Positions 45,199 to 53,270 of a DNA stretch of 54,310 nucleotides are shown piece by piece. The position numbers and the translations under genes are program-made. Within the stretch, counting starts at the first letter, position 1. Each line of letters begins with the position of its first letter. The DNA is from Pseudomonadota bacterium (GTDB taxonomy: Bacteria; Pseudomonadota; Gammaproteobacteria; Pseudomonadales; Moraxellaceae): positions 1-54,310 of the forward strand of contig JAKBFV010000008.1 of NCBI GenBank assembly GCA_021833365.1. The letters run 5' to 3'. Below the pieces are notes generated by a model. The model did no database searches. It saw only the letters and a program-made list of their open reading frames with translations, and was not told where the DNA came from.

Positions 45199-47109
45199 TC
45201 ATGACGCTGCCAGGCGATCGGCCAGACGACTGGCAGCGCGACAGGCCAGGGCCATGATCGTCACCTGGGGATTGACGCCGATGGATCCGGGCAGGATCGA
45301 TCCATCCATGACATACAAACCGCGCCAGCCATAGACCTCGGCATCGCCAGAGACGACGCCCTGCGCCACGCTCGCACCCATGCGACAGGTCGCCAAAGGG
45401 TGATAGGCGGAGATCAGAAAATCGCGCACCGAGCTCGTCGCCAACCAGCGCCTTAGCGCCCGTTCATCGCGGAAGCGCTGCATGCGCGTCCACGACGGCA
45501 CCGCCACCGAACGCGCACCGGCCGCCCAATACATGCGCGCCAGTTCGAGCACGCCCTGCCGGAACAGGCGCAGATCGGCGCCATTCATCCGATACAGGAT
45601 CCACGGCCAGTCGGCGTGCGGCCCGGCCAGGACACGGCCACGCGAGCTGTCACGGATCATAAAGCCGAAATAGGCGGTGTGCTGATACTGCTCCAGAGCC
45701 TCGGTCCAGGCAGAGCCGAGCTCCGGATGCAGGAGAGCGTGCGCGAGCAGCGGTGGCGTGCCGCCTTCGAAGACCAGTCCTTCCTCCTGCCGGTCGTGGA
45801 TACCAAAGCCCTGCGGAATGCTGCGCCCGTGATCCATGAAACGATGCGGGAAATCGGCGAGGACGACACCCGCCGGATGCAGACTCAAACCGCGCCCGAT
45901 CTGACGATGCTCGACCCCCTGCTGCTGCAGAAAGACCGGTGTCAGCAGGCTGCCCATAGCGACGACCGTCGCCGCTGCCCGGATCTTCAAGACCCGGGGC
46001 CGGCCCTGCTGATCGACGCCGCTGGCGGTGCAACCCTGGACCTGCTGCCCTTCCCGGATCAGCGCCTGCACCTTCATACCGGTGACCAGCACGGCGCCGT
46101 CCTGCAGGGCGCGTGGGATGAAACTGACCTGCGTCGAGCGTTTGGCGGCACTTGGACAACCGAACTGGCACTGTGCCTGGCCATCGCAGCCTGGCGCATT
46201 ACGCCACAGCGGCCCATAGTGCTGGTAACCACAAGCCGCCGCCCCTGCCGCCATGATGCGACCGATCTCACCGACATAGCGCGGCTCGGCCGGAGCCGAC
46301 TGCAGGATGTCCTGCACCCGTGCCACCCAGGGCGCCCAGGCGTCATCCGTGAAGTCGCGCAAGCCCTGCTGCCGCCACTCCGCCAGACGCGTCGCCGGCA
46401 AGGGCATGGCGGTGCCAGAATTGATGGTCGTCGTACCTCCCACCGAGCGCCCGATCGGCACCGGAATGACGCTCTGTCCGAAGGCCATGGTCAAGCCCGA
46501 GGCACGATACAGGCGCGGGATACGCTGCAGGATGTCGCCGGCGAGTTCCTGGCGCGTCACATCATCGCCCTCCTCCAGCACGACGACGGCGAGACCACGT
46601 TCGGCCAGGGTGGCAGCGGCAGCGGCCCCTCCCGCACCGCTGCCGATGACGACGGCATCGACCTCCCAGGTCTCTTCATCAGCGAGATCCTCAGGGCGTC
46701 GTATCTGCTGACGCCAGCGTGCCGCCGGCTCCGCTGCCGGCACAGGCGGCGCTGGTGGCAGCGACAGGGCAGCGGCGACCTCTTCACGACGTGCCTGCTG
46801 CAGGCGCAAAGGCAGGGTCAGCAGACGCTCCGAGACTCCCGCCCACCCCGGCAGGGACTGCAAAAATCGACGCCGTAGAGCTACATCCGCCTGCACAAAG
46901 GACTGCCGATGACGGAGCTGGAAGCCGATACGCAGGCCTTGCAGACACCCACGCAGACCGCGCACCAGCAGAGGATGCCGGGCCAGCTCGGCGAGCAGGG
47001 CCGGCGGCAGCACGTCGGCATCGGCGGCCGGCACCAGGTTCCCTGCTGGACAGCAAGTCTCGAACAGGGCCGAGAGGAGCTGACGTTCCTGCGCTGAAAA
47101 TACTGCCAT
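45199..47109 (-). CDS. GMC-family FAD oxidoreductase
   Basis: Flavoprotein of 636 aa. Residues 1-110 form a helical N-terminal domain like that seen in long-chain alcohol oxidase-type members. The FAD dinucleotide motif GSGAGG lies at 156-161, with the conserved EEG acidic end of the second strand. A three-Cys motif (Cys308, 314, 318 in CDGQAQCQFGC) marks the fatty-alcohol/sterol-type branch. The C-terminus has HPLATCRMG and GVNPQVTIM, the GMC active-site pair. The ATG at 47109 has GGGAGG upstream; longer starts lack one. The substrate is not known. It lies directly upstream of fabG on the same strand. Confidence 0.85.
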   Translation of the reverse strand: MAVFSAQERQLLSALFETCCPAGNLVPAADADVLPPALLAELARHPLLVRGLRGCLQGLRIGFQLRHRQSFVQADVALRRRFLQSLPGWAGVSERLLTLPLRLQQARREEVAAALSLPPAPPVPAAEPAARWRQQIRRPEDLADEETWEVDAVVIGSGAGGAAAAATLAERGLAVVVLEEGDDVTRQELAGDILQRIPRLYRASGLTMAFGQSVIPVPIGRSVGGTTTINSGTAMPLPATRLAEWRQQGLRDFTDDAWAPWVARVQDILQSAPAEPRYVGEIGRIMAAGAAACGYQHYGPLWRNAPGCDGQAQCQFGCPSAAKRSTQVSFIPRALQDGAVLVTGMKVQALIREGQQVQGCTASGVDQQGRPRVLKIRAAATVVAMGSLLTPVFLQQQGVEHRQIGRGLSLHPAGVVLADFPHRFMDHGRSIPQGFGIHDRQEEGLVFEGGTPPLLAHALLHPELGSAWTEALEQYQHTAYFGFMIRDSSRGRVLAGPHADWPWILYRMNGADLRLFRQGVLELARMYWAAGARSVAVPSWTRMQRFRDERALRRWLATSSVRDFLISAYHPLATCRMGASVAQGVVSGDAEVYGWRGLYVMDGSILPGSIGVNPQVTIMALACRAASRLADRLAAS

Positions 47110-47133
47110 CGGTCCTGCCTCCCGTTCTTGGCT

Positions 47134-47162
47134 GTGCATGATCTGCACGTCGCGATCTGCAC
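47134..47162. promoter_or_regulatory. Repeated GATCTGCAC and GTGCA-TGATC-TGCAC palindrome
   Basis: A perfect 5-5-5 inverted repeat is followed by a second copy of GATCTGCAC 14 nt further. This lies between the divergent oxidoreductase and the 47274 gene, just upstream of the former's start. It may be an operator; the regulator is unknown. Confidence 0.4.
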
Positions 47163-47197
47163 ATGGCCATCGCAAGGCTGACGATGAGCGGCGGCGG

Positions 47198-47226
47198 TTG
47201 ACAGATCGCCATGAGCTGGATATTAC
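47198..47226 (+). promoter_or_regulatory. Strong promoter of the 47274-48735 gene pair
   Basis: Consensus TTGACA, a 17-nt spacer and TATTAC, giving a leader of about 40 nt. A second TATACT lies at 47237-47242. Confidence 0.7.
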
Positions 47227-47273
47227 TACGAAAACATATACTGTTTTTGCAAGGACACAACTAGGGGGTGACC

Positions 47274-47705
47274 ATGTTCGGCATCCGCGGCTTGCTCATC
47301 CAAGAACAGATGCGCGGCTGGATCCACTGGCACGACGCTGCCCAGCCCGAGCCTCTAGCCATGGATCTGCGCGCCTACAGCGACACCCTGCTGCGCTTTG
47401 GTGGTGAACGCAGGATCGCAGGCGAACTGCATCTCGATGGCCATCCCGCCCTCGCCCTCAGCGGCAGCCTGCGCCTGGCCCTGCGCGGCCCGCACTACCG
47501 TCTGCACGTCGATCTGCCCGGACGCGGCGGCATCGACCTCATCGGCCACAAAACCTATCGCCTGCGCGGCCTGCGCGACTCCCTGGTGACCTGTCCGCTG
47601 CGCGTCTACCAGGGCGAACGCCTGCTGGCCACGGCGCAGATCCGCTACGAACAACCCCTCTATCAATTTCCCCTGCAATCCTTGCGTCTGCTGCGCGAGA
47701 CTTAG
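47274..47705 (+). CDS. Conserved small protein next to GMC oxidoreductase
   Basis: 143 aa, not firmly recognised. No signal or membrane segment. It starts MFGIRGLLIQEQMRGWIHW, and later has alternating hydrophobic strands (GELHLDGHPALALSGSLRLAL, YRLHVDLPGRGGIDLIGHKTYRL). The layout resembles small beta domains found fused or adjacent to sterol-oxidase-type GMC enzymes, which is an inference. The ATG at 47274 follows AGGGGG. One nucleotide separates it from the next gene, so they form an operon. Confidence 0.65.
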   Translation: MFGIRGLLIQEQMRGWIHWHDAAQPEPLAMDLRAYSDTLLRFGGERRIAGELHLDGHPALALSGSLRLALRGPHYRLHVDLPGRGGIDLIGHKTYRLRGLRDSLVTCPLRVYQGERLLATAQIRYEQPLYQFPLQSLRLLRET

Positions 47706-47706
47706 C

Positions 47707-48735
47707 ATGCGCAAAGCCAGCGCGGTGATGATGCGCGCCTGCCGTGGCGGACTCTATGAGTCTTATTATTTTCGTGCCACTTCGCGCGATGGCCGCCATG
47801 CCTTCTGGTTGAAACACAATCTCCTGCGTCGACAGGGCGAGACCGGCGTGCAGCTCGATCTCGCTTTTATCCTCTTCGACCGTCAAACCGCCAGGACGCA
47901 AGTCCTGCACCAGCGCCAGACCCTCCCCCTCAACGCCCTGCCCAAGGACTGGCAGCAAGCGCGACTCGGCAACGATGACACAGCCCGCAGCCAGATCAGC
48001 GCCACGCGCCTGCACGGTAGCGTGACTGAGGATGATCAGGTGGTGAGCTGGGACTGGGACTGCCAAGCGCAGGGACAGACCCTCTATCACTTTCCGGCCC
48101 AGATCTGGTACCACACGCCCTGGCCCAAAAAGAAGCTCCTCACCGTACAGAGCCGCCTCCTCCTGCAAGGCCATCTACGCCTGGGCGATACCGTGCTGCC
48201 GGGCCCCTGGATCGGCATGAATGGCCACAACTGGGGGCGCGAGCACGCTCATCGCTACGCCTACGCCAACTGCAACGAGTTTGCCGGTGACGAGGCTTAT
48301 TTTGACGGCCTGAGCGCGCATCTGGCGCTGGCCGGCGGTCATCTCATCACGCCACCGCTCTCCCTGGCCTGTCTGCAGCTGGCTGGTCGCTGGCACCGTT
48401 TCGACAGCCTCCTGCGCGCGCCACGCCAGCATGTCAGCCGTCTCGATGATGAGCACTGGCACGTCGATCTGGTCAATCATGAACATCGCTTACGCGTGCG
48501 CGTCGATGCCGCCCCACCTGGCATCTGCGCCTGGGTCGGACTGCATTACGAACACCCCGATGGCCGCCTGAGCGTCGTGCGCAATACCAAATTCGCTCAG
48601 CTCGAACTCAGCCTCAGCACCCACTCCGGCCGCCTGATCCGGCGCCTGCACAGCGACCGTTGCGAACTGGAGACCCTCCTGCCCGAGCATGTCGCCGGCA
48701 CGTCCTATCATGCCGAGCTGAGCATGCCACTTTAG
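47707..48735 (+). CDS. Lipocalin/CrtC-like two-lobed protein
   Basis: 342 aa with no signal peptide. Beta-rich throughout. The conserved central segment GMNGHNWGREHAHRYAYANC and an N-terminal ESYYFRATSRDGRHAFWLKHNLL resemble the broad AttH/CrtC (hydroxyneurosporene synthase-like) lipocalin group, which binds hydrophobic substrates. This assignment rests on patterns only. Its operon partner and the divergent GMC oxidoreductase point to modification of a hydrophobic alcohol, sterol or terpenoid. Confidence 0.6.
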   Translation: MRKASAVMMRACRGGLYESYYFRATSRDGRHAFWLKHNLLRRQGETGVQLDLAFILFDRQTARTQVLHQRQTLPLNALPKDWQQARLGNDDTARSQISATRLHGSVTEDDQVVSWDWDCQAQGQTLYHFPAQIWYHTPWPKKKLLTVQSRLLLQGHLRLGDTVLPGPWIGMNGHNWGREHAHRYAYANCNEFAGDEAYFDGLSAHLALAGGHLITPPLSLACLQLAGRWHRFDSLLRAPRQHVSRLDDEHWHVDLVNHEHRLRVRVDAAPPGICAWVGLHYEHPDGRLSVVRNTKFAQLELSLSTHSGRLIRRLHSDRCELETLLPEHVAGTSYHAELSMPL

Positions 48736-48809
48736 ACATCATGGTCACAACAGGCATGGACAGAGGTCGTTACCCTCCGGGTTTTCCGATAGGATGGCAA
48801 GCATCGCAG

Positions 48810-48827
48810 GCAATGCATACGCATTGC
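48810..48827. promoter_or_regulatory. GCAATGC-N4-GCATTGC palindrome upstream of prlF
   Basis: A perfect 7-bp inverted repeat around ATAC, 59 nt before the prlF start. Antitoxins of this type autoregulate, so it is a candidate operator. Confidence 0.4.
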
Positions 48828-48886
48828 TGACGTGGGGTGATTGCATGACCCTGCAAAGGGTGCACTCCTTTTGACCGGAGAACATC

Positions 48887-49216
48887 ATGGCTGCCACCCT
48901 CGAAGTCGAATCCACGCTGACCGAGCGCTACCAAACCACGATACCGGAAACTGTGCGCTGCGCCCTCCATCTGGGCAAACGCGACAAGAGCCACTACACC
49001 ATTCGCCCTGGCGGCGATGTTGTGCTGTCGCGCGCCGAGCCCACTGAGGAATCCGATCCTGTGCTTGGGTTTTTCCTCGGCTTTCTGGCCCGCGACATGG
49101 CCAGCCCTCCGGAGCGCCTGCAGACCATTGATGCCGGTTTCGTGCAGCGCCTCCGGTCGCTGACCGGTGGCATCGAAATCGATCTTGCCGCAGCCCTGTC
49201 GGCAGACGATGCATGA
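48887..49216 (+). CDS. prlF: PrlF-type antitoxin, orphan
   Basis: AbrB/SpoVT-fold antitoxin, 109 aa. It matches PrlF (SohA): TERYQTTIPETVRCALHLGKRDKSHYTIRPGGDVV-type region and the acidic FFLGFLARDM stretch. In E. coli it binds and blocks the YhaV RNase. A second frame begins at 49213 with an ATGA overlap, as a toxin gene would, but its product does not match YhaV and soon runs into fabD. The toxin appears lost. Confidence 0.8.
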   Translation: MAATLEVESTLTERYQTTIPETVRCALHLGKRDKSHYTIRPGGDVVLSRAEPTEESDPVLGFFLGFLARDMASPPERLQTIDAGFVQRLRSLTGGIEIDLAAALSADDA

Positions 49217-49288
49217 GCACGGGCAAGCCCACCCCGCTGCTCATGACTCAGCAAGAACATATTGCGGATCTACGGGGGACAGCGCCTT

Positions 49289-50221
49289 TCACATCGCCAG
49301 GGCAGCGTGTGCCTCGGCGCGTGCGGCTTCGCCATCGAGGGGTAGAACCTGCAGACCGTCGATGCGCTTCATCAGGCCGACCAGCACTTTGCCGGGGCCA
49401 CACTCGAGCACCTGGGTCACGGCGTGGGCCCGCAGGGCCTCACCGGTCGCGACCCATTGCACCGGATGATAGAGCTGACGCAGAAGACGCTGCTGCAAGT
49501 CGGCGACGTCGCTCGCCGGTGCCGCATCGATATTATGCAGGACACGAATCTGCGGCAGACGCAGCTGACAGGCGGCCAGCGACACGGCGAGCTGCTGCGC
49601 CGCCGGCTGCATGAGGGAACTGTGCGCCGGCACGCTCACCGCCAATTCAAGCGCGCGCTTGGCGCCCGCTGCCTTGCAGGCGTCCATGGCGGCGATGACG
49701 GCGGCGCGATGACCGGCGATGACGACTTGACCGGGAGCATTGAAATTGACCGCTTCGACGACAGCCTGCTCGGCGCTCGCCGCACGACAGATCTCCACCA
49801 CCCTGGCGTCCTCCAGCCCGAGGATGGCCGCCATCAGTCCGATCCCAGCCGGCACCGCCGACTGCATCAAACGACCGCGCTCGCGCACCAGCTGCAGTGC
49901 CTCGGCATAGTCAAGGGCGCCGGCGCAGACGAGAGCACTGTATTCGCCCAGGCTATGTCCGGCCATATAGTCGGGCTCGGCACCGCCCTCGGCCCGCCAC
50001 AAGCGATACAGCGCGACGCTGGCGGCGAGCAGGATGGGCTGTGTCCATTCGGTACGATTGAGCTGTTCGAGCGGACCGTCGCGCATCAGCGCCGGCACAT
50101 CGCAACCGAGAACCTCGGAGGCCTGTGCCAAGGTGGCGGCGACGACCGCGTGCGGCAGGGCATCATGCAACATCCCGAGAGACTGCGACCCTTGACCGGG
50201 AAATACCATTGCCCATGCCAT
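49289..50221 (-). CDS. fabD: Malonyl CoA-acyl carrier protein transacylase
   Basis: Loads malonyl groups on ACP. It is 310 aa. FPGQGSQ lies at the N-terminus, and the nucleophile Ser90 in GHSLGEY and His in VPAHSSLM are intact. It starts 23 nt after plsX, without the fabH gene usual at this place. Downstream the cluster is broken by the 47-49 kb module. Confidence 0.95.
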   Translation of the reverse strand: MAWAMVFPGQGSQSLGMLHDALPHAVVAATLAQASEVLGCDVPALMRDGPLEQLNRTEWTQPILLAASVALYRLWRAEGGAEPDYMAGHSLGEYSALVCAGALDYAEALQLVRERGRLMQSAVPAGIGLMAAILGLEDARVVEICRAASAEQAVVEAVNFNAPGQVVIAGHRAAVIAAMDACKAAGAKRALELAVSVPAHSSLMQPAAQQLAVSLAACQLRLPQIRVLHNIDAAPASDVADLQQRLLRQLYHPVQWVATGEALRAHAVTQVLECGPGKVLVGLMKRIDGLQVLPLDGEAARAEAHAALAM

Positions 50222-50244
50222 ACTTCATGCTCCTCGCATCAGCA

Positions 50245-51243
50245 TCACTGCGCCAGTTCGCGCAACATCAGGCCGGGCACATCGTGCTCGACTTCACGCA
50301 GGGCGACGGTCAGTGCGTTGTAAAAAGCCGCCTGCGATGCGCCGCCATGACTTTTGACCACCAAGCCACGCAGACCGACCAGACTGGCACCGTTATAGAG
50401 CGCCGGATCCATCTGGCGCTTCAGTCCTTGCCAGATCGGCCAGGCCAGACCACCGACCGCCTTGCGCCACCAGCTGCGCTCGATCTCGGCGCGGATGCGC
50501 TGTGCCAGCATGCGTGCCACCCCTTCAGAGACCTTGAGCGCGATGTTGCCGACAAAGCCATCACAGACGACGACGTCGGCCTCGCCCTTGAAGATACCGT
50601 CACCCTCGACATAGCCGATGTAGTGCAGGGTGCTCTCCTGCAGCAGGCGATGCGCTTTCTTGATCACCTCATTGCCCTTGATGTCCTCTTCGCCGATATT
50701 GAGCAGGGCGACGCGCGGCCGCTGCTGACCGGCGAGACCACGCGCGACGATGTCGCCCATGCGCGCGAACTGCAGCAGGTGTTCCGGCTGGGCATCGACG
50801 TTGGCGCCGAGATCGAGCATCTGGCAGGAACCGTGCTGGGTCGGCAAGGCGGTGAGGATGGCCGGCCTGTCGATGGCGGGGTGGGTTTTCAGGATGTTCT
50901 TGGCGAGTGCCATGAGCGCACCGGTGTTGCCGGCGCTGATCGCTGCATGCGCTTCACCGCGCTCGACGCACTCGAGAACGAGGCGCATGGAGGAGCGCTT
51001 CTTCTTGCGCAGGGCGACGACGACAGAATCGTCGGAGGCGACGGCTTCTTGCGTATGTTCGATACGCAGACGCGCATCATTGCGCCAACGGTAAGGCAGA
51101 AGTGGACGCAACTGCGCCTCGTCACCGACGAGGATGACGGAACACTCAGGATAGGAGCGCAGTAGTTCCAGACAGGCCGGAACGGTGACAGCCGGGCCAT
51201 GATCCCCGCCCATGGCATCAACGGCGAGGATGACAGCCGCCAT
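50245..51243 (-). CDS. plsX: Phosphate acyltransferase PlsX
   Basis: Makes acyl-phosphate from acyl-ACP for phospholipid synthesis. It is 332 aa, with the N-terminal motif LAVDAMGGDHGP and central GANVDAQPEHLLQFA typical. Two nucleotides separate it from rpmF. Confidence 0.95.
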   Translation of the reverse strand: MAAVILAVDAMGGDHGPAVTVPACLELLRSYPECSVILVGDEAQLRPLLPYRWRNDARLRIEHTQEAVASDDSVVVALRKKKRSSMRLVLECVERGEAHAAISAGNTGALMALAKNILKTHPAIDRPAILTALPTQHGSCQMLDLGANVDAQPEHLLQFARMGDIVARGLAGQQRPRVALLNIGEEDIKGNEVIKKAHRLLQESTLHYIGYVEGDGIFKGEADVVVCDGFVGNIALKVSEGVARMLAQRIRAEIERSWWRKAVGGLAWPIWQGLKRQMDPALYNGASLVGLRGLVVKSHGGASQAAFYNALTVALREVEHDVPGLMLRELAQ

Positions 51244-51245
51244 GC

Positions 51246-51431
51246 TTATTCTTCGTCCTGAGCCACCGTGAACAATTGCCGGCCACGATAGAAGCCGTCC
51301 TTGGTCACATGGTGCCGACGATGCGTTTCACCGGTTTCCTTATCGACGCTCAGCGCCGGCCCGGTGAGGGCATCATGGGCACGACGCATGTCGCGACGTG
51401 AACGGGTCTTGCGATTTTGTTGAACAGCCAT
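51246..51431 (-). CDS. rpmF: 50S ribosomal protein L32
   Basis: Basic protein of 61 aa beginning [20 protein letters not shown], the L32 signature, with [14 protein letters not shown] near the end. No zinc-binding Cys pairs, so it is the Zn-free form. It sits between yceD and plsX as usual. Confidence 0.97.
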   Translation of the reverse strand: MAVQQNRKTRSRRDMRRAHDALTGPALSVDKETGETHRRHHVTKDGFYRGRQLFTVAQDEE

Positions 51432-51455
51432 GCTCTACTCCCGGGGAAAGCCCCT

Positions 51456-51992
51456 TCAAACTTCACGATCCTGATCGCGCTGCAAGGCAGTGCGCAGATC
51501 AGCGAGGCCAGCAAAAGGCCTCCTTTTCTCTTCCACGACGGGGGCGTCAGCCGATGCGATCGGTATCAGCTCGTCACAGTGCTCATGCTTGGCCACCAAG
51601 GGCAGGCACAAGAGCAGCTCATCTTCGATGATTTCAGGCAGATCGAGTTCCCCCTGTTCATCGAGCACCACATAGTCCTCGCTCTCATCGAGCCGCGACA
51701 CATCGTCCTCGGCCTGCAACAGATGCAGGCGCACCGATTCATCGACGATCAGATCCATCGTCTCCATACAGCGTTGACACTGCAAAGGCCACTGCCCCTG
51801 CGCGCGCAACTCGAGGATGGCATGGCGGCGCGGATCGCGCTGCCAGGACAGATCCAGATGCACCGTCGCCTGCGCCTGCAAAGCCTGCTGCAGACGCGGA
51901 AAAGCCGACGCAGCGAGATCGAGCGACAGACGCATACCACGATCGGCCCACGACGCTGGATCGACCTTGTGAGGAAGCTGTGCGGTAGACAT
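51456..51992 (-). CDS. yceD: 23S rRNA accumulation protein YceD
   Basis: 178 aa, DUF177 family. The CQRC pair (near residue 90) and the acidic central part VVLDEQGELDLPEIIEDELLLCLP are diagnostic. Members influence 23S rRNA levels. It begins the yceD-rpmF-plsX-fabD operon. Confidence 0.92.
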   Translation of the reverse strand: MSTAQLPHKVDPASWADRGMRLSLDLAASAFPRLQQALQAQATVHLDLSWQRDPRRHAILELRAQGQWPLQCQRCMETMDLIVDESVRLHLLQAEDDVSRLDESEDYVVLDEQGELDLPEIIEDELLLCLPLVAKHEHCDELIPIASADAPVVEEKRRPFAGLADLRTALQRDQDREV

Positions 51993-52015
51993 AGGGGCGC
52001 CATGATAGGGGCAGC

Positions 52016-53227
52016 TCAGCCACTTGTCAAAGCCTGCTTCATCATCGTCGCCTGATAGACCTCGACACGATCGCGCCCCGCCGTCTTGGCGGCATAAAGA
52101 GCCGTATCTGCGCGCCGCACTAAGGTCTCATAGTCTTCATCCTGTGCCAGCACAGCCGCCACGCCGAGACTCAGACTGACGCGGCGCACCGGCGCCGCGT
52201 CATGCACGATGGCGAGATCCTGCACCCGTTGCAACAGCTGCCGGGCGAGGGTCAGTGCCTCCGCCTCCTGCGTACCCGGCCACAACAAAAGAAACTCATC
52301 CCCCCCCCAGCGCACCGCCAGATCCCCAGGGCGCCGCTGCGTCGTGCGCAAGAGCTCGGCGACACGCTGCAGCATGACATCACCAGCGAGATGCCCATAG
52401 CGGTCGTTGTACTGCTTGAAATAATCGATGTCGATCATGACCAGCGCCAGCGGATAACCATAGCGTCGCGCCCGCCCCCACTCCTGCTCGAGATGGGCAC
52501 GCAGAGCATGGCGGTTGTACAGGCCGGTGAGGGCGTCATGCTCGCTCATCTGCCGGAAGCGATCGCGCATCTCGGTCAGACGCACTTGGCGGTGCAGGAT
52601 GTCACGTTCGAGGAGAAAGGTCTGGCGCGCCTGATAGGCGGCACCATAGGCAGCAAACAGGCCCAGCAACATCAAGCCTTCAAGGACGACGAACTCGGCC
52701 ATGCCCCAAGCTGGCACCCGCCAGAAAGCACGCGCGGCGACATAAGTCTGCAGGTGCACGCCGACGACCAACAGGAGAACGCCGGGCCAGCGCAGACGCA
52801 AAAAGACCAGGGCGTAGACCAGGGCCATGGCCATGCCGAGCACAAAGGCCAAGCATGCCTGCACGGATACCATGCGTGCCAGCAAGAACAGGCCGAGCTG
52901 CGCCAGAAAGGCCGTTGCACACAGAAAGGCCTGCTGATGGCGCAGGAATCTTTCAGAGAAAACACCGGCGAGCAGCACCAGGGCGATCGGCAGCATCACA
53001 CCGTAACGCAAGTAAAGGAGGGGCGCGGCCTGTGCTGGCGCCAAGAAGAGCGGATCGACGAGGCCTGCTGCGAAAAAGACGATGACACCGGCGACGATGC
53101 CAAAGCGCAACTGCACCGCATAACGCTGCGCAAACCAGTCACGATACTGACGCTCGAGCGCCGCCGAAAAATGCCAGCGCATCGGCCAAGCCTCGACGAG
53201 GCCACGCTCCGCCTGCCAGGGATTCAC
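52016..53227 (-). CDS. Membrane diguanylate cyclase (GGDEF)
   Basis: 403 aa. Five to six N-terminal membrane helices (about 40-210) are followed by a short coil and a GGDEF domain with RWGGDEFLLLW. The inhibitory I-site RPGD lies five residues before GGDEF, so the enzyme is likely active and feedback-controlled. The frame starts with a GTG at 53227; an ATG at 53182 with GAGG upstream is an equal alternative. It follows a related gene by 43 nt. Confidence 0.88.
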   Translation of the reverse strand: MNPWQAERGLVEAWPMRWHFSAALERQYRDWFAQRYAVQLRFGIVAGVIVFFAAGLVDPLFLAPAQAAPLLYLRYGVMLPIALVLLAGVFSERFLRHQQAFLCATAFLAQLGLFLLARMVSVQACLAFVLGMAMALVYALVFLRLRWPGVLLLVVGVHLQTYVAARAFWRVPAWGMAEFVVLEGLMLLGLFAAYGAAYQARQTFLLERDILHRQVRLTEMRDRFRQMSEHDALTGLYNRHALRAHLEQEWGRARRYGYPLALVMIDIDYFKQYNDRYGHLAGDVMLQRVAELLRTTQRRPGDLAVRWGGDEFLLLWPGTQEAEALTLARQLLQRVQDLAIVHDAAPVRRVSLSLGVAAVLAQDEDYETLVRRADTALYAAKTAGRDRVEVYQATMMKQALTSG

Positions 53228-53270
53228 GGACGCCCCCGTTGTACTCTACCTTGCAAGCAGTATAGAAGAT

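Noticed and set aside
45616-46878. Plus-strand frame of 420 codons opposite the GMC oxidoreductase
   Set aside because: The minus strand has clear FAD and GMC motifs; the plus product is Arg/Gln/His-rich without domains.
49213-49614. Frame overlapping the prlF stop as a possible YhaV toxin
   Set aside because: The first codons do not match YhaV, and beyond codon 25 it is antisense to fabD.
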